Virus record (IMG/VR): IMGVR_UViG_3300036781_000823
Coordinates: 1 to 41,025 of that record
DNA from: a virus
Reading direction: 5' to 3' (one strand)
DNA length: 41,025 nt
The notes beneath the pieces were generated by a model. It did not search any database and was not told the origin of the DNA. It saw only the letters and a program-made list of their open reading frames with translations. The translations under genes were made by a program, and so were the position numbers. Below are positions 20,479-29,922 of the stretch, in pieces. Position 1 is the stretch's first letter; every line of letters starts with the position of its first letter.

Positions 20479-21954
20479 ATGGCCGCTAGCGATACCAACC
20501 GCGTCCGACTGACCTCCGTCGAGGAAGTCACCCTCGGCACCACCCCCGACACGCCGCGCATGCGCCGCGCCCGCATGACCGGCGAGGGGCTGCAGTTCCA
20601 GCCGGCCTTCACGCAGTCGGCGGAAATCCGCGATGATCGCATGAATGCCGATCCGTCCAAGACCAACGAGACCAATCAGGGCCCGATCAACGGCGAGTTG
20701 TCCTATCCCGTCGACCTGAGCCCGTTTTCGGCTTGGCTGAAGTCGTTGTTCTTCAACCCATGGGTCAACACCCCTTCGCGCGACAATGACGGCGTCGCCG
20801 ACAGCGTCATCACCGGCGTGGCCGCCGAAGACGGTGTGATCACCGTGTTGACCGGTGCCCCGTTCGTCGTCGGGCATCTGGTCCGGGCCAGCGGCTTCAC
20901 CAATGCGGGCAATAATGGCCTGCAGGCGATCACGACGGGCTCGGCGACGGTTCCTGCCGTGGGTGACGGCATCCTCACCGACGAGGCAGCGCCGCCCGCC
21001 ACGGCCCGGCTCAAGGTGGTCGGGCTGCAAGGCACCGCGGGCGATATCGTCGCTGTCGCCGATGGCTTGACCTCGACCACGCTAGATTTCACCACCTTCG
21101 GCCTCGTGGTCGGCCAGTGGGTCAAGATCGGCGCCACCGGAGCGGGCTTCCGGCTCGCCACGGCGGCATGCAACGGCTGGGCTCGCGTCATCGCCATCGC
21201 GGCGCACAAGCTCACCCTCGACAACCTGCCGACCGGCTGGGCCACAGACACCGGTACTGGCAAGACGCTGCGGGTGTTCTTCGGCGACACCATCAAGAAT
21301 GGCGTGACGACCTTCAGCGAGACGCTGGAGCGCGGCTTCATGGCCCAGGCCGTCCCGAGCTACATCATCCAGCGCGGCATGATCGCGGGGCAGGGCGAGT
21401 TCAACTTCCAGTCCGAGCAGCTTGCGACGTGGACGCTGACCTTCACCGGCATGACCGGCGAGATTTCCACTACCTCGCTCGACGACGCGCCGGATCCCGC
21501 GACGACGAACCGGATCATGTCGGCGGCGGTCAACGTTGGTCGCATCGCCGAGGCGGGCGTCTCGATCGGCGGCCCGAACTTCATCAAGTCGCTGAAGCTG
21601 ACCATCAACAACAACCTGCGCCCGCTGTCTGCGATCCGAGACGATGGCCAGGTCGGGCCGGTTGATATCGGCAGCGGCAGCGCTGACGTGACCGTGGCGC
21701 TCGAAAGCTACTTCGGCTCGGCGGTGCTGTTGCAGAAGCTGTTCGCCGGCACGGCGACCAACCTCAACGCTCGCGTCGCGAAAGACAGCCAAGCCATCGT
21801 CTTCGGCATCCCGCGCGTCACCTTCACCGATGGCTCGGTGTCGGCCGGCGGCAAGAATCAGGATGCCATGCTGCCGCTCACCGCGCAGGCCAGCATCGAT
21901 CCGCTCACCAATGCCCATGTCCTGATGGACCGGCTCGAATACTTCGAGGTCTAA
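20479..21954 (+). CDS. Major tail tube protein
   Basis: This 491-residue protein has a good Shine-Dalgarno (AAGGAG). It begins with the pattern NRVRLTSVEEVTLGTTPDTP RMRR, followed by FQPAFTQSAEIRDDR and a late ITPLMKLTINNNLRP-like segment (here FIKSLKLTINNNLRP). This is typical of the large phage tail tube (Phage_tube_2-like) proteins of rhizobial siphophages. A central beta-rich insertion (about residues 105-270) has two similar elements (GHLVRASGF.NAGNNGLQ and GQWVKIGAT), suggesting surface-exposed duplicated domains. It polymerises into the tail tube. Confidence 0.85.
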   Translation: MAASDTNRVRLTSVEEVTLGTTPDTPRMRRARMTGEGLQFQPAFTQSAEIRDDRMNADPSKTNETNQGPINGELSYPVDLSPFSAWLKSLFFNPWVNTPSRDNDGVADSVITGVAAEDGVITVLTGAPFVVGHLVRASGFTNAGNNGLQAITTGSATVPAVGDGILTDEAAPPATARLKVVGLQGTAGDIVAVADGLTSTTLDFTTFGLVVGQWVKIGATGAGFRLATAACNGWARVIAIAAHKLTLDNLPTGWATDTGTGKTLRVFFGDTIKNGVTTFSETLERGFMAQAVPSYIIQRGMIAGQGEFNFQSEQLATWTLTFTGMTGEISTTSLDDAPDPATTNRIMSAAVNVGRIAEAGVSIGGPNFIKSLKLTINNNLRPLSAIRDDGQVGPVDIGSGSADVTVALESYFGSAVLLQKLFAGTATNLNARVAKDSQAIVFGIPRVTFTDGSVSAGGKNQDAMLPLTAQASIDPLTNAHVLMDRLEYFEV

Positions 21955-21957
21955 CCC

Positions 21958-22377
21958 ATGACGATCAAGCTCGCTTCCCTCGCCGCCGACCTCGACCGTG
22001 AGCTGAAGGGCGATTGGGTCGAGTATCCCGAGTGGCCGGGCGTCTCGTTCAACGTGTCGTCGCTGATGAAGCCGGCCTACGTGACCGAGCGCGACATCCT
22101 TCTGCAGCGCCTCGCGCGCCTGCACAAAGGCAAGCCGCCGCCGGCTGCAGAAATCGCGCCGGAAGCCGGCAGGCTTTATTGCCGGCACATTTTGCACGGC
22201 TGGAGTGGCCTCGATGTTGAATACTCCGCCGAGACCGCGCTCGAGGTGATGAGCGATCCGGCCTATCGCGCCGTCGTGCTCGCGGTGGAGTGGTGCGCCG
22301 GCCAGATCGCGCAGCTCGATGTGGAATTCGTCGAGGCCGAAGCAAAAAACTCCGTAGCGCCTTCCGAGACCGCCTGA
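21958..22377 (+). CDS. Tail assembly chaperone (short form, lambda G-like)
   Basis: This 139-residue protein starts with MTIKLASLAADLDREL and is helical after residue 50. It is encoded between the tail tube and tape measure genes, exactly where siphophages encode chaperones that coat the tape measure before tube polymerisation. It ends at TGA 22375-22377 in normal reading. A slippery A_AAA_AAC at 22344-22350 allows some ribosomes to shift -1 into 22350-22706. The result is a long fusion form, as for lambda G/GT. Confidence 0.85.
   Translation: MTIKLASLAADLDRELKGDWVEYPEWPGVSFNVSSLMKPAYVTERDILLQRLARLHKGKPPPAAEIAPEAGRLYCRHILHGWSGLDVEYSAETALEVMSDPAYRAVVLAVEWCAGQIAQLDVEFVEAEAKNSVAPSETA
22344..22350 (+). 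promoter_or_regulatory. Programmed -1 ribosomal frameshift site
   Basis: The zero-frame codons GCA AAA AAC contain the canonical heptamer A_AAA_AAC. After a -1 slip, translation continues with CTC CGT AGC into the overlapping frame that ends at 22706. Six bases downstream, GCGCC (22357-22361) can pair with GGCGC (22380-22384), and a second stem CGCGGC/GCCGCG lies just beyond, giving a plausible stimulatory structure. The predicted fusion is 249 residues. Such frameshifts are a conserved feature of tail chaperone genes. Confidence 0.85.
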
Positions 22378-22706
22378 CCGGCGCGGCGGGCGCTGCCGCG
22401 TGGCTGGCGAAGCTGGCCGAGGAATACCCGGAGGAGGGCCTCATCCTCCCCGAGACCGAAGACAACCCCGAACCCCAGCCATGGCACGGGCTCTACTGGC
22501 GCGCTTTCGAAGCCCTTCGCTTCGATCGCCAGTATGGCGCCCTCGGGGGCGAAACGCCCATCTCCTACATCGCCATCAGCCGCTACGCCGAAGACCACGG
22601 CATCGGGCCGGATGACATCCACCTGTTCCATACCCTGATCGCCGCCGTTGACGCGGAATGGCTCGCCTATGTGGCGGCCGAACAAGAAAGGAAGGCTCAG
22701 AAATGA
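22350..22706 (+). CDS. Tail chaperone -1 frameshift extension (T-like part of GT)
   Basis: This frame has no good start of its own and is reached by the slip at 22344-22350, adding about 118 residues to the chaperone. The part reads LRSAFRDRLTGAAGAAAWLA, then EDNPEPQPWHGLYWRAFEALRFDRQYG and PISYIAISRYAEDHGI. This is a common pattern of the second tail-assembly chaperone segment in alphaproteobacterial phages (GTA-like small helical domain). Its stop overlaps the tape measure ATG (ATGA). Confidence 0.8.
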   Translation, partial: LRSAFRDRLTGAAGAAAWLAKLAEEYPEEGLILPETEDNPEPQPWHGLYWRAFEALRFDRQYGALGGETPISYIAISRYAEDHGIGPDDIHLFHTLIAAVDAEWLAYVAAEQERKAQK

Positions 22707-24931
22707 CCGTGCAGCTTTCCACGCTCCGGGTCAGCGCTGACCTCGACGCCGGCAAGTATCTCTCTGGCGCCCGGGCGATGACCGCGGCGAACCAGAGCGT
22801 CGCGGCGTCGGGAACGGCGGCCGGCGCCAGCGTCACTGCCACCCAGACGAAGGTCAATTCGGCGGGCGATGTCTGGCAGCGGCTCTCTCGTCAGTATGTC
22901 GACGGCGCGGGCAACGAGCAGAAGATGACGGCGGCGCTTCGCAGCCTGCAGCGCGGCATCGACACCGGCAACGTCAGCATGTTGCAGGCCGAGCAGATCC
23001 TCGACGGTCTCAACCGCAAACTGGGTGTGACCGCGAATGCCGAGGAACTGGCGGCTAACGGTCAGTATGCGCTGGCGCAGGCGGTCAGCACGGTGAACGC
23101 TCGACTGGCTCAGCAGGAGCAGCAGCATGGCCGCACCGGCCGCGCGATCGGCCTCAACGCCGGCCAGCTGCAGAACCTGTCGTTCCAGGTCAACGACGTG
23201 ATTTCCGGCATCGCCATGGGCCAGGCGCCATTGACCATCCTTGCGCAGCAGGGCGGGCAGGTGGTGCAGGTGCTCGGCATGGCCGAGGGCGGCATCGGCG
23301 CGGCACTGGCGGGGCTGCTGCCTATCCTGATCCCGGTCGGCGCCGCCATCGGTGTCGTTGCTTTGCTCATTGCCGGCCTGACTTCGGCTATCGACGAAAA
23401 TAGCGGCAAGACCGTGAGCTGGGGCGACACGCTTAAAGCGGTGTTCCAGACAATCGGCGATGGCATCGGCGCGGTCTTCGGGCCGGTGTTCTCGTGGGTC
23501 AGCGGCTGGTTTTCTGACCTGGTGCAGTTGATCTCGCCGGGTCTCAAGGCCGGTATCAACTTGATCGTCGGCGGCCTCGTCGGTGCGTTCACCGTGATCA
23601 AGGACACGTGGAGCCTGCTTCCTGCGGCGCTCGGCGACCTGGTAATCCAGGGATCGAACGGCATCATCGGCGCCGTCCAAAATATGCTCAATGCCATCAC
23701 CCACACCCTCAACGACTGGATCGCCGACATTAATAGCAAGATCCAGCAAATCCCGGAGCAGTTCCGCTTCGGCTGGCAGGGGCTGGGGACTTTCGGCGAT
23801 GTCCAGTTCGGTCGCATCGATAATCCGTATGCCGGCAGCGTGGACAAGGCGAATGCCATTGCTGCACAGGACCGCAGCGCGGCCTTTGGTTTTGACTACG
23901 CGGGCGCGGCCTTTGGCGACTTGCAGAAGCACGCTCTCGAAAACGCCGCCAACGACAACAAGAAGAAAAAGAAGACCGCAGGCGGCAAGGGCGCGACGTT
24001 CAGCGACCTCATGGACGATGCCGCGACCGACACGGCGACGCTGACGGCGCAGGCGGCGGCGCTGGGTCAGTCGAGCACGCAGACCGCCTATCTCGAGGAA
24101 AAGCAGAAGCTCCTCAACAAGGCGGTCCAGCAGCACATCGCGCTCACGCCCGACCAGATCTCCAAGATCGACGCGGCGGCGCAGGCGTTTGGCAAGCAGA
24201 AGGGCATCCTCGAGAGCCTGACCGCGGCCTACGATATCAGCAAGGATGCCTTCAAGGGTCTGTTTACCGACCTGTTCGCCAACGAGGGCAAGGGCGAGAG
24301 CTTCTGGCACGCGTTCCGCGACGCCGCGTTCAGCGCCATCGTCTCGGTCGAAAACAAGCTGATCGACCTTGAGACGAGCAAGGCGTTCGACGCGCTGTGG
24401 TCGGGCGGCACGACAGACGGTAGCGGCGGCATCGGCGGCTTCCTCGGCGGCATCCTGAAGGGCTTTGGCTTCGGCGGGTCGGTGTCGGCGCCTGCAGGGC
24501 TGAGCGGCGCCGCCGGCGACCTTGGTGTTCTCACCCCGGGTTTCGCCCGCGGCGGGTATACCGGCCACGGTGGCAAGTTCGAACCTGCTGGTATCGTCCA
24601 TCGGGGCGAGTTCGTGTTCGATGCTGCGGCGACCTCGCGTCTCGGCGTCGGACGGCTCAACGCCCTGCGCGGTTATGCCGATGGCGGTCTTGTCGGAGGC
24701 GCGGCCAATCAGAATGGTGCCGCGACCTTCAACCTCACCGTCATCGTCGACGGGGTCGAGCAGCAGCCGCAGAAAGTCACGCAGACCAAGAACGCTTCCG
24801 GCGGGAGTGACTACGTTGCGATCATCGATCGTGCCACGGCCAAGAATGTTGCAACCCCGGGCTCACAGACCAATCGAGCGAACAAGGTGGCGCTCGGCGC
24901 GCGGCAGCAGCTCACGCGGCGAGGTTCCTGA
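22703..24931 (+). CDS. Tape measure protein
   Basis: This encodes 742 residues from the ATG at 22703, with AAGGAAGG upstream; an upstream in-frame start at 22658 is rejected. The N-terminal coiled region (AGKYLSGARAMTAANQSVAASG) precedes the phrase GQLQNLSFQVNDVISGIAMG, which is a hallmark of the alphaproteobacterial tape measure family. A hydrophobic membrane-spanning block (LLPILIPVGAAIGVVALLIA) follows, then Gly-rich linkers and ARGGYTGHGGKFEPAGIVHRGEFVF near the end. At about 0.15 nm per residue, it predicts a tail near 110 nm. It threads the tube and may exit into the host membrane. Confidence 0.93.
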   Translation: MTVQLSTLRVSADLDAGKYLSGARAMTAANQSVAASGTAAGASVTATQTKVNSAGDVWQRLSRQYVDGAGNEQKMTAALRSLQRGIDTGNVSMLQAEQILDGLNRKLGVTANAEELAANGQYALAQAVSTVNARLAQQEQQHGRTGRAIGLNAGQLQNLSFQVNDVISGIAMGQAPLTILAQQGGQVVQVLGMAEGGIGAALAGLLPILIPVGAAIGVVALLIAGLTSAIDENSGKTVSWGDTLKAVFQTIGDGIGAVFGPVFSWVSGWFSDLVQLISPGLKAGINLIVGGLVGAFTVIKDTWSLLPAALGDLVIQGSNGIIGAVQNMLNAITHTLNDWIADINSKIQQIPEQFRFGWQGLGTFGDVQFGRIDNPYAGSVDKANAIAAQDRSAAFGFDYAGAAFGDLQKHALENAANDNKKKKKTAGGKGATFSDLMDDAATDTATLTAQAAALGQSSTQTAYLEEKQKLLNKAVQQHIALTPDQISKIDAAAQAFGKQKGILESLTAAYDISKDAFKGLFTDLFANEGKGESFWHAFRDAAFSAIVSVENKLIDLETSKAFDALWSGGTTDGSGGIGGFLGGILKGFGFGGSVSAPAGLSGAAGDLGVLTPGFARGGYTGHGGKFEPAGIVHRGEFVFDAAATSRLGVGRLNALRGYADGGLVGGAANQNGAATFNLTVIVDGVEQQPQKVTQTKNASGGSDYVAIIDRATAKNVATPGSQTNRANKVALGARQQLTRRGS

Positions 24932-25290
24932 TGCCCGCCACCTGGCCAGACACGCTCCCGCAGCACCTGCTCGTCGACGGCAATCACGAGGCTATGGGCG
25001 ATGGTCGCCTCAAGAGCCAGACCGATACCGGTCCCGGCAAGATGCGTCGCCGGTCATCCGCGATCGCTCGCCCGCTCAGCGGCGGGATGATGATGACCTC
25101 GGCGCAACTGGCGATCCTCGAGTCCTTCGTCAACGACACCGTCGCCGGTGGCACACTGCCGTTCTACTTTCCGATGACGCGGGGAGCGGGCACCTGGCTG
25201 GTGCGGTTCGCAACCGATGGCTTGCCGAGTTGGGGCAATGTCGGCGGTCTCATGTGGAGTGTATCCCTCGGTCTGGAGATCCTGCCGTGA
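24931..25290 (+). CDS. Distal tail / minor tail protein
   Basis: This 119-residue protein begins MPATWPDTLPQHLL and contains a segment KMRRRSSAIARPLSGGMMMTSAQLAILESFV, then TLPFYFPMTR and WSVSLGLEILP. The pattern resembles small minor tail proteins after the tape measure (lambda M position). It is coupled to the tape measure by an ATGA-type overlap and to the next gene by GTGA. The role in tail-tip assembly is inferred from position. Confidence 0.7.
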   Translation: MPATWPDTLPQHLLVDGNHEAMGDGRLKSQTDTGPGKMRRRSSAIARPLSGGMMMTSAQLAILESFVNDTVAGGTLPFYFPMTRGAGTWLVRFATDGLPSWGNVGGLMWSVSLGLEILP

Positions 25291-25805
25291 CCAACCGCAC
25301 GGTGTCGCTGACGATGCGCTCGGCGGTCTTCGCCGAAGAGACCGACGAGATATTCTTCTACCTGCTGACTATCACGCATCCGTCGCTGACCGACGGCCCG
25401 ATCTATCTCTCGACGGACCCGACCCAGCGGCTCTCGGAAGACCCACTGGTCTACGGCACTGTCAGCCGCGGCAAGACCTACAAATACCTGCCGATCTCGG
25501 TCGTGCTGCCCGACGACAGCGACGGCACGCCGCCGGGCATTACGCTCGCGATCGCTAACATCTCGCGCGATCTCATCCCGCTGGTGCGCTCGATCGGGCC
25601 GACCGGCATCCGCGCCAAGGTGACGGTGGAGCTGATGGCCGTGTCCGACCTCGAGACGGTGCAGTTGACCTGGCCGGCCTTCGACATGCTGAGCGCGCCC
25701 TATGACGGCCTGACGCTAAACGTCACGCTCGGCATCGATGCGCTCGCCACTGAGCAGTTCCCGGCCGGCATGTTCACGCCCAGCGGCTTCCCGGGCCTGT
25801 TCTGA
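25287..25805 (+). CDS. DUF1833-family tail protein
   Basis: This 172-residue protein starts at the GTG at 25287, which overlaps the previous stop. FAEETDEIFFYLLTITHPSL, IYLSTDPTQRL, YLPISVVLPDD and the end YDGLTLNVTLG...LATEQFPAGMFTPSGFPGLF match the DUF1833 family, which is found in lambda-like and GTA-like tail tips in the L position. The frame is open far upstream inside the tape measure gene, but that part is a shadow. It is probably a hub or baseplate component. Confidence 0.85.
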   Translation: MTNRTVSLTMRSAVFAEETDEIFFYLLTITHPSLTDGPIYLSTDPTQRLSEDPLVYGTVSRGKTYKYLPISVVLPDDSDGTPPGITLAIANISRDLIPLVRSIGPTGIRAKVTVELMAVSDLETVQLTWPAFDMLSAPYDGLTLNVTLGIDALATEQFPAGMFTPSGFPGLF

Positions 25806-25808
25806 GAC

Positions 25809-26225
25809 ATGGATTCCGCGCGGTTTGTTGGACTGCCATGGCGTGACCATGGCCGCGAGCTCGACGGCTCGGACTGCTGGGGCTTGTTCAAGCTCGTCTT
25901 CGAAGCCGGTACCGGCATCGAGATCGCCAGCTTTGCCGACGACTATTCGAGTTCGGCCGACAAGCGCGAGATCGCCGCCATCGTCGATGGGGAAGTGAGT
26001 GACTGGCTACCGGTCGCCGCCGGTGCGGAGAAGCCGTTCGACGCGGCACTGATGAAGATCGGCAGCGGGTTCCACGTCGGCATCGTCGTCCGTCGCGGCC
26101 TGGTGCTGCACATGCCGCTCCGGGGAACCAGCGTCATCGAGCCGCTGAGCCGATTCCGAACCGTGCTCGCGGCCGTCGAAGGCGTGACCGGGCTCTATCG
26201 TCACCGCGAACTATCGGGGCGCTGA
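25809..26225 (+). CDS. NlpC/P60-family tail peptidase
   Basis: This 138-residue cysteine peptidase has its nucleophile Cys23 in DGSDCWGLFKLVF, general base His89 in SGFHVGIVV and a third polar residue His101 (LVLHMPL). The fold and order match the NlpC/P60-like domain of lambda K and the GTA peptidase, which cut host peptide crosslinks during DNA injection or process the tail tip. It is a short single-domain form. The next gene starts at TTG directly after its stop. Confidence 0.9.
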   Translation: MDSARFVGLPWRDHGRELDGSDCWGLFKLVFEAGTGIEIASFADDYSSSADKREIAAIVDGEVSDWLPVAAGAEKPFDAALMKIGSGFHVGIVVRRGLVLHMPLRGTSVIEPLSRFRTVLAAVEGVTGLYRHRELSGR

Positions 26226-29200
26226 TTGACCGCACTCAACAGGGCGCCGCTGCACGGAGAGGTCATCCCCCCTGGGCAGGGGGTGACACTCGTCATCGCG
26301 CTGCATCCGCTGCGGCACGACCGCGACATCATCGAGGCGCCGGCCGGCTACTCGGTCGGTGAGCTCGTCGACTTCGCCCGTGCGCGGCAGCAATACCGGC
26401 TGCGCACCCGTATCGCGGCGTCGATCAATGGCGAGGCGGTCGGGTCTGAGCACTGGCGCTACGTGCGCCCGCGGCCCGGAACGACGGTCGTGCTGCGCGG
26501 CGTCGCCGCCGGGCCGGGCAATGACACGCTGAAGGCCATCCTCGGCATCGCGATCGCCGCTGGCGCGCTGGTGCTGGCGCCGATCATCGCCCCGCTGATC
26601 GTCGGAGCCGGAGCCTCAGCGGCGGTGCTGGCAGGCGCGACCGCGCTCATTGGCGCCGGCATCAGCATCGGCGGGCAGCTTGCGCTCAACGCGCTGTTCC
26701 CGATCGCGCCGCCCATGCTCGGCGACGGCACAGGCACGTCGACGACATATTCGATCTCCGGAGGGCAGAACACCGCGAACCTCTATGGCGTGGTGCCGGT
26801 CAACCTCGGCAAGAACCGGATTTATCCGAACCTCGCCGCCAAATGGTACACCGACAATGTCGGTTCCGATCAGTACCTCATCGGCATTATCACCGGCGGC
26901 TACGGCGCGCAGGATATCTCGGCCATCAAGATCGGCGAGACGCCGATCGAGCAGTTCGCCGACGTGCAGCTCGAGGTGCGGCAGGGCTATGCCGGCGACG
27001 CCCCGATCACGCTCTATCCGAGCGAGGTGCTGCAGGACGATCTGTCGATCGACATCACGGCCGCGGCCGGCGCGCAGATCCGCACCACCGATACCAACAT
27101 CGAAGCGGTCTCGCTCGACTTCGTGGCGCCGAGCGGCGTGGGCAGTGTCGGCAGCGACGGTTCGGTCAAGACCTACACCGTCACCATCAGGGTCGAGTAC
27201 AGCCTCGCCGCTGCGAACGCCTGGTCGCAACTCGGCATCGTCACCTTCTCCGGCCGGTCGCGCGACACGATCCGGCAGGGCATCAAGGCGACGCTGCCGA
27301 AAGGCCAGTACGATATCCGCGTCACCAAGACGAGCGGCGACGCCAACTCCGACCAGGTGCAGGAGCAGGTGGTCTGGACCGCGCTCAGGGGCTTCCGCAA
27401 CGAAGCGCCGATAGCGTTTTCGAAGCCGCTGGCAAAGATCGCCATTCGCATCCGGGCGACATCGCAGCTCAACGGCTCGATCAACAGCCTCAACTACATC
27501 AGCCAGTCCAAGGTCAAAAGCTGGAACGGCACCGAATGGCTCGACGACACGATCAGCAACAACCCGGCGGACCTGTTCCGCTACGTGCTGCAGTGCGCCG
27601 CGAACGCGCTGCCGGTCGCGGATGCGGGCATTGATCTCGAAACCCTGCAGGAGTGGGCGGAGTACTGCACGGCGCAGGGCTTCACCTTTGACATGCAGCG
27701 TGACACCGCGGTGTCGGTCTATGACACGCTGGTCGCGATCGCCTCCGGCGGCCGGGCCAAGGTGGTGTTTCCTGACGGTCGCTGGTCGGTCTACTGGGAC
27801 GATCAGGATGCGCCGATTGTCCAGTATTTCACGACGCGCAACTCGTGGGGGTTCAAGGGCGAGCCGACATTCGCGCTGTTGCCGCATGCGCTGCGCTTCC
27901 GCTTCATCAACCAGGACGTCGGCTACGCTGAGGACGAGCGGACGGTCTATGAAGACGGCTATGACGAGACGAACGCAACGCGTTTCGAAATGCTCGAGAT
28001 GCCTGGCCAGGTCAATCCGCGGAACGTCTGGCGCCATGGCCGCTTCCACCAGGCGCAGGCCAAACTCCGGCCGGAAATCTACTCGCTCAACTCGGACATC
28101 GAACACATCGTCTGCACGCAGGGCAGCCGGGTCGGCGTCACCTATGACGTGCCAGAGTGGGGCGGCAGCTCGGCGCGCGTGAAGTCGATCGTGGGGCAGG
28201 TGGTTACGCTCGACGATCCGGTGACGATGGTGGCAGACACCGCCTATTCCATCGGCTTCCGGCTATCGGACGACCAGGCGCTGATCCGGTCGGTGGTAAC
28301 CGATGATGGCGAGCAGTACGTGGTCACGCTCGATGGCGACGGTGATTTGCCGGAAGTGGGCGATCTCGCGTGGTTCGGCGTCACCGGGCAGGAGTCGGTA
28401 ATCTTGCGGGTGCGCTCCGTCACCCCAGACGCCGATCTCTCGGCGCTGCTCACCTTCGTCGATGATGCGCCTGCGATCTCTCAGGCAGACCAGGGCGCCA
28501 TCCCGCCCTTCGACAGCAAGATCACCGTCCCGATCGACCCGCACACCGCGGCACCGATCAACCTCGTGCTGCGCGAGGCGCTCGAGGGCGTCAACGGCGA
28601 CATCAGTTCCGGCGTGGTGATGACCTGGGACGTGATGGCGGGTGAGTACCCGGTGTCATTCGAGACGCAGTACCAGGACGTCGACGGTGACCAGCTCTGG
28701 CGGCCGAACAACACGGTGCTGGTGCCCGCGCTGACCGATACGGTGCACAGCCTGGCGGTCGGCAAATGGAGCTTCAGGGTTCGGGCGATCTTCGCCGATG
28801 GCTCGGCCTCGGGCTGGACGCAGGCGACGCTGGTGCTGACCGGGCTCGCCGGGGTGACGCTGGGCGACGTCACCGATCTGCGGTTCACCTATATCGACAA
28901 GACGGCGGCCATCACCTGGTCGGATGTGGCGAGCGCCTGGCCGGTCATCTACGAAATCCGCTCCGGCGATAGCTGGGAAGGCGCGCTGAAAATCGGGGAG
29001 CAGGCGCACCCGCCCTTCACCACCTTCGGCGATGGCACCTACTGGTTCGCGGCGAAAATCCAGCCGGCGCCCGGCGTCGTCAAATACAGTGAGCACCCGG
29101 CACAGATCCTTATCGCTGGGTCGGTGCTGGTCGAGAACGTGGTCGCCGAGTTCGACGAGGCGGGGACAGGTTGGACCGGCACGGTCACCGGCCCGGGTGA

Positions 29201-29918
29201 AATCTCCGGCGCCGACTTCGTGACCACGGGCTCGGGCGATATCGCCTATTACGAGATTCCAACGGCGCATGCCGTGGCGGTCGGTTACTCGCGGGCAACG
29301 CGGCTCAACGCCTCGATCAAGGCGACCGGCGTGCCGACAGCGGCGGACTTCCTCGGCGATCCGGACTTCCTCAACAACCCGGACATCTTCGCCGGCGCGA
29401 GTGCGCGGCAGGTGGACGCGTGGGTGGAGGTCGCGAGTTCGACGGGCGGCGCTGACAATGATGCATTCGCGCCGACTGACGCCTTCGCCGAGACCGATGT
29501 CTTTCTCGCGGGATCGAGCTTCGGGCCGTGGGTACGATTCGCGCCGGGCGTCTATGTCGGCAGTCGGTTCAAGCTGCGCGTCGCGTTGCGCACCAACGAC
29601 GCTGCGGTGCAGGGCGTCGTCACCGAGTTCTCGTGGAGCGTCGACGTGCCGGACCGCGTCGACCACGTCATCGACCATCCCCTCGCCGACGCCGGCGAGA
29701 CGTTCACCTTCGCGCCGGACGCTACTGGCGTGGCGACGCCGTTCAATGGCGGCCCCAACAAGCAGGACACACCGCTCGTCCTTGTCAACGTCATCGACGG
29801 CAGCGCTGGCGACGAGGTGCTGATCACCGCCAAAACGCTGACCGAAGTGACAATCCAGATTGTCAACGGCGGCGTCCGCGTGGCCCGCACCATCAACGCA
29901 TTTTTCCAAGGCTGGTAG
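26226..29918 (+). CDS. Tail tip / host specificity protein (J-like)
   Basis: This 1230-residue protein starts at TTG, with its stop-adjacent position fixed by the upstream gene. An N-terminal domain (about 1-95) resembles the I-like beta-grasp fused to J. Two hydrophobic stretches (about 103-165, e.g. AIAAGALVLAPIIAPLIVGA) are followed by the conserved J opening GGQNTANLYGVVPVNLGKNR and IGETPIEQF. Middle domains form the hub (LRGFRNEAPIAFSK, LFRYVLQCAANALPVADAGI). Residues about 860-970 read like a fibronectin-III repeat. It binds the receptor and anchors fibres at the tip. Confidence 0.9.
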   Translation: MTALNRAPLHGEVIPPGQGVTLVIALHPLRHDRDIIEAPAGYSVGELVDFARARQQYRLRTRIAASINGEAVGSEHWRYVRPRPGTTVVLRGVAAGPGNDTLKAILGIAIAAGALVLAPIIAPLIVGAGASAAVLAGATALIGAGISIGGQLALNALFPIAPPMLGDGTGTSTTYSISGGQNTANLYGVVPVNLGKNRIYPNLAAKWYTDNVGSDQYLIGIITGGYGAQDISAIKIGETPIEQFADVQLEVRQGYAGDAPITLYPSEVLQDDLSIDITAAAGAQIRTTDTNIEAVSLDFVAPSGVGSVGSDGSVKTYTVTIRVEYSLAAANAWSQLGIVTFSGRSRDTIRQGIKATLPKGQYDIRVTKTSGDANSDQVQEQVVWTALRGFRNEAPIAFSKPLAKIAIRIRATSQLNGSINSLNYISQSKVKSWNGTEWLDDTISNNPADLFRYVLQCAANALPVADAGIDLETLQEWAEYCTAQGFTFDMQRDTAVSVYDTLVAIASGGRAKVVFPDGRWSVYWDDQDAPIVQYFTTRNSWGFKGEPTFALLPHALRFRFINQDVGYAEDERTVYEDGYDETNATRFEMLEMPGQVNPRNVWRHGRFHQAQAKLRPEIYSLNSDIEHIVCTQGSRVGVTYDVPEWGGSSARVKSIVGQVVTLDDPVTMVADTAYSIGFRLSDDQALIRSVVTDDGEQYVVTLDGDGDLPEVGDLAWFGVTGQESVILRVRSVTPDADLSALLTFVDDAPAISQADQGAIPPFDSKITVPIDPHTAAPINLVLREALEGVNGDISSGVVMTWDVMAGEYPVSFETQYQDVDGDQLWRPNNTVLVPALTDTVHSLAVGKWSFRVRAIFADGSASGWTQATLVLTGLAGVTLGDVTDLRFTYIDKTAAITWSDVASAWPVIYEIRSGDSWEGALKIGEQAHPPFTTFGDGTYWFAAKIQPAPGVVKYSEHPAQILIAGSVLVENVVAEFDEAGTGWTGTVTGPGEISGADFVTTGSGDIAYYEIPTAHAVAVGYSRATRLNASIKATGVPTAADFLGDPDFLNNPDIFAGASARQVDAWVEVASSTGGADNDAFAPTDAFAETDVFLAGSSFGPWVRFAPGVYVGSRFKLRVALRTNDAAVQGVVTEFSWSVDVPDRVDHVIDHPLADAGETFTFAPDATGVATPFNGGPNKQDTPLVLVNVIDGSAGDEVLITAKTLTEVTIQIVNGGVRVARTINAFFQGW

Positions 29919-29922
29919 GATC

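Noticed and set aside
24522-25286. Long upstream extension of the DUF1833 gene
   Set aside because: The extension lies in another frame of the tape measure gene and is rich in Ser/Arg. The GTG at 25287 overlaps the previous stop properly.
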